From Methylotenera sp. (GTDB lineage Bacteria > Pseudomonadota > Gammaproteobacteria > Burkholderiales > Methylophilaceae): a DNA stretch of 6,672 bases. Under the pieces are notes generated by a model. It searched no databases, was not told where the DNA came from, and was given only the letters and a program-made list of their open reading frames with translations. Position 1 is the stretch's first letter. Each line of letters begins with the position of its first letter. The stretch covers positions 1 to 6,672 of the forward strand of contig JACDEP010000121.1 in the NCBI GenBank assembly GCA_013816325.1, written 5' to 3'. The position numbers and the translations under genes were made by a program. Positions 6,026 through 6,672 of the stretch are shown in pieces.

Positions 6026-6672
6026 TTATGTCGGCTGTTTAGTTGATGCTGGCGCAGGCGGTGGAGCAGGTTCAGCTACAAAAATCTCTACGCGGCGATT
6101 TTTTGCTTTATTGGCTACAGTGTCATTGGCCACTAAAGGCTCATGCGAACCTTTACCCTCAATAGCGATTCTGCTAGAAGCCACACCTCTGTTAGCAATG
6201 TAGTCCCTGACGCTCGCTGCGCGGTTCAATGATAATGGGTTATTGACTGCATCGCTTCCGGTGCTGTCAGTATGACCAATGATTGTTACATTACTTGCGG
6301 TATTGCTGTTTAAGCTGGCAGCAAATGTATCAAGCACACTTCTAAAGTTCGGCTTAATATCTGCACGGCCCACGTCGTATGAAATATCACTAGGGATATC
6401 CAATTTCAGGCGGTTGTCTGGGGTTTGGGTCACAGAGACACCGGTACCGGCGGTTGCTTCTTCCATCTGGCGTTTCTGCTCTTCTTGGCGTTTAGTCCAT
6501 ACATTACCGGCTACGGCGCCTACACCCGCGCCCACTGCCGCCCCAATAGCAGCACCCTTGCCTTTACCGGCAATAGCGCCTACAACTGCACCTACGCCAG
6601 CACCAATACCAGCGCCTTTAGCCGTGCCTTTTTGCGTTTCTGTCATGCTGGCACAACCGCCCAATGTAAATG
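6026..6672 (-). CDS. OmpA-family lipoprotein with glycine zipper (YiaD-like), N-terminus off the window
   Basis: This is an outer-membrane lipoprotein that binds peptidoglycan through its C-terminal domain. The right edge cuts its signal peptide. The last visible residues before the lipid cysteine are FTLGG, giving lipobox LGGC, so the true start lies beyond 6672. A TTG at 6664 lies inside the lipobox and is not a real start. Counting the Cys as 1: a glycine-zipper region with GxxxG-like repeats (about 12-50), a charged linker (KRQEEQKRQMEE, about 55-66), GTGVSVTQ, then an OmpA C-terminal domain (about 85-193). That domain holds GHTDSTGSDAVNNPLSLNRA, with D135 and R145 at the positions that contact diaminopimelate in OmpA, and the NRRVEIFV ending. 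A Pro/Ala-rich tail of about 16 residues follows. The order matches E. coli YiaD (about 219 residues). It is the first visible gene of the probable operon with the LEA-like lipoprotein. Orthology to YiaD itself is not proven. Confidence 0.93.
   Translation of the reverse strand, partial: FTLGGCASMTETQKGTAKGAGIGAGVGAVVGAIAGKGKGAAIGAAVGAGVGAVAGNVWTKRQEEQKRQMEEATAGTGVSVTQTPDNRLKLDIPSDISYDVGRADIKPNFRSVLDTFAASLNSNTASNVTIIGHTDSTGSDAVNNPLSLNRAASVRDYIANRGVASSRIAIEGKGSHEPLVANDTVANKAKNRRVEIFVAEPAPPPAPASTKQPT

Noticed and set aside
6662..6664. TTG as start of the OmpA-like lipoprotein
   Set aside because: It encodes the leucine of the LGGC lipobox. Starting there would remove the signal peptide, so the true start is beyond the window.

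Overview
The window looks like a chromosomal segment of a Gram-negative proteobacterium of moderate GC content. The evidence is three lipoproteins with lipoboxes, an OmpA-like peptidoglycan-binding domain, a PhoB/PhoR pair and a Pho box. The protein style suggests a betaproteobacterium, possibly of the methylotroph family Methylophilaceae. That placement is recall-based inference and was not tested. No mobile elements, CRISPR arrays, rRNA or tRNA genes were seen.

Layout. Positions 1-1651 (minus strand) hold most of an OFA-family (oxalate/formate antiporter-like) MFS permease whose C-terminus lies off the left edge. A 214-bp divergent spacer follows. It carries three GTCAT repeats at exact 11-bp spacing, a Pho box, ahead of phoB (1866-2552, plus). 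phoR (2690-4000, plus) follows after an unusually wide 137-bp gap. That gap contains an intrinsic terminator hairpin whose loop region reads as a consensus TATAAT -10 element. An uncharacterised 244-residue lipoprotein gene (4016-4750, plus) begins 15 bp after phoR and is probably co-transcribed with it.

A convergent spacer with a perfect 15-bp tandem duplication separates this block from minus-strand genes. The first is a small exported, cysteine-free protein with a possible thioredoxin-like fold (4850-5308). A 383-bp AT-rich spacer with short repeats and two hairpins follows. A probable two-gene lipoprotein operon, read right to left, completes the window: an OmpA/YiaD-like lipoprotein cut by the right edge (6026-6672), then a 96-residue lipoprotein built of LEA-type 11-residue repeats (5692-5982), closed by an intrinsic terminator (5635-5664).

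How the parts work together. PhoR (membrane histidine kinase) and PhoB (DNA-binding regulator) form the phosphate-starvation switch, and the Pho box predicts autoregulation of phoB. The terminator plus internal promoter suggests that phoR and the lipoprotein behind it may be expressed partly independently of phoB. The right-hand lipoproteins look like cell-envelope structural or stress components. No full undescribed multi-gene system is evident. The most interesting points are the phoB-phoR junction, the phoR-linked lipoprotein and the LEA-like lipoprotein.
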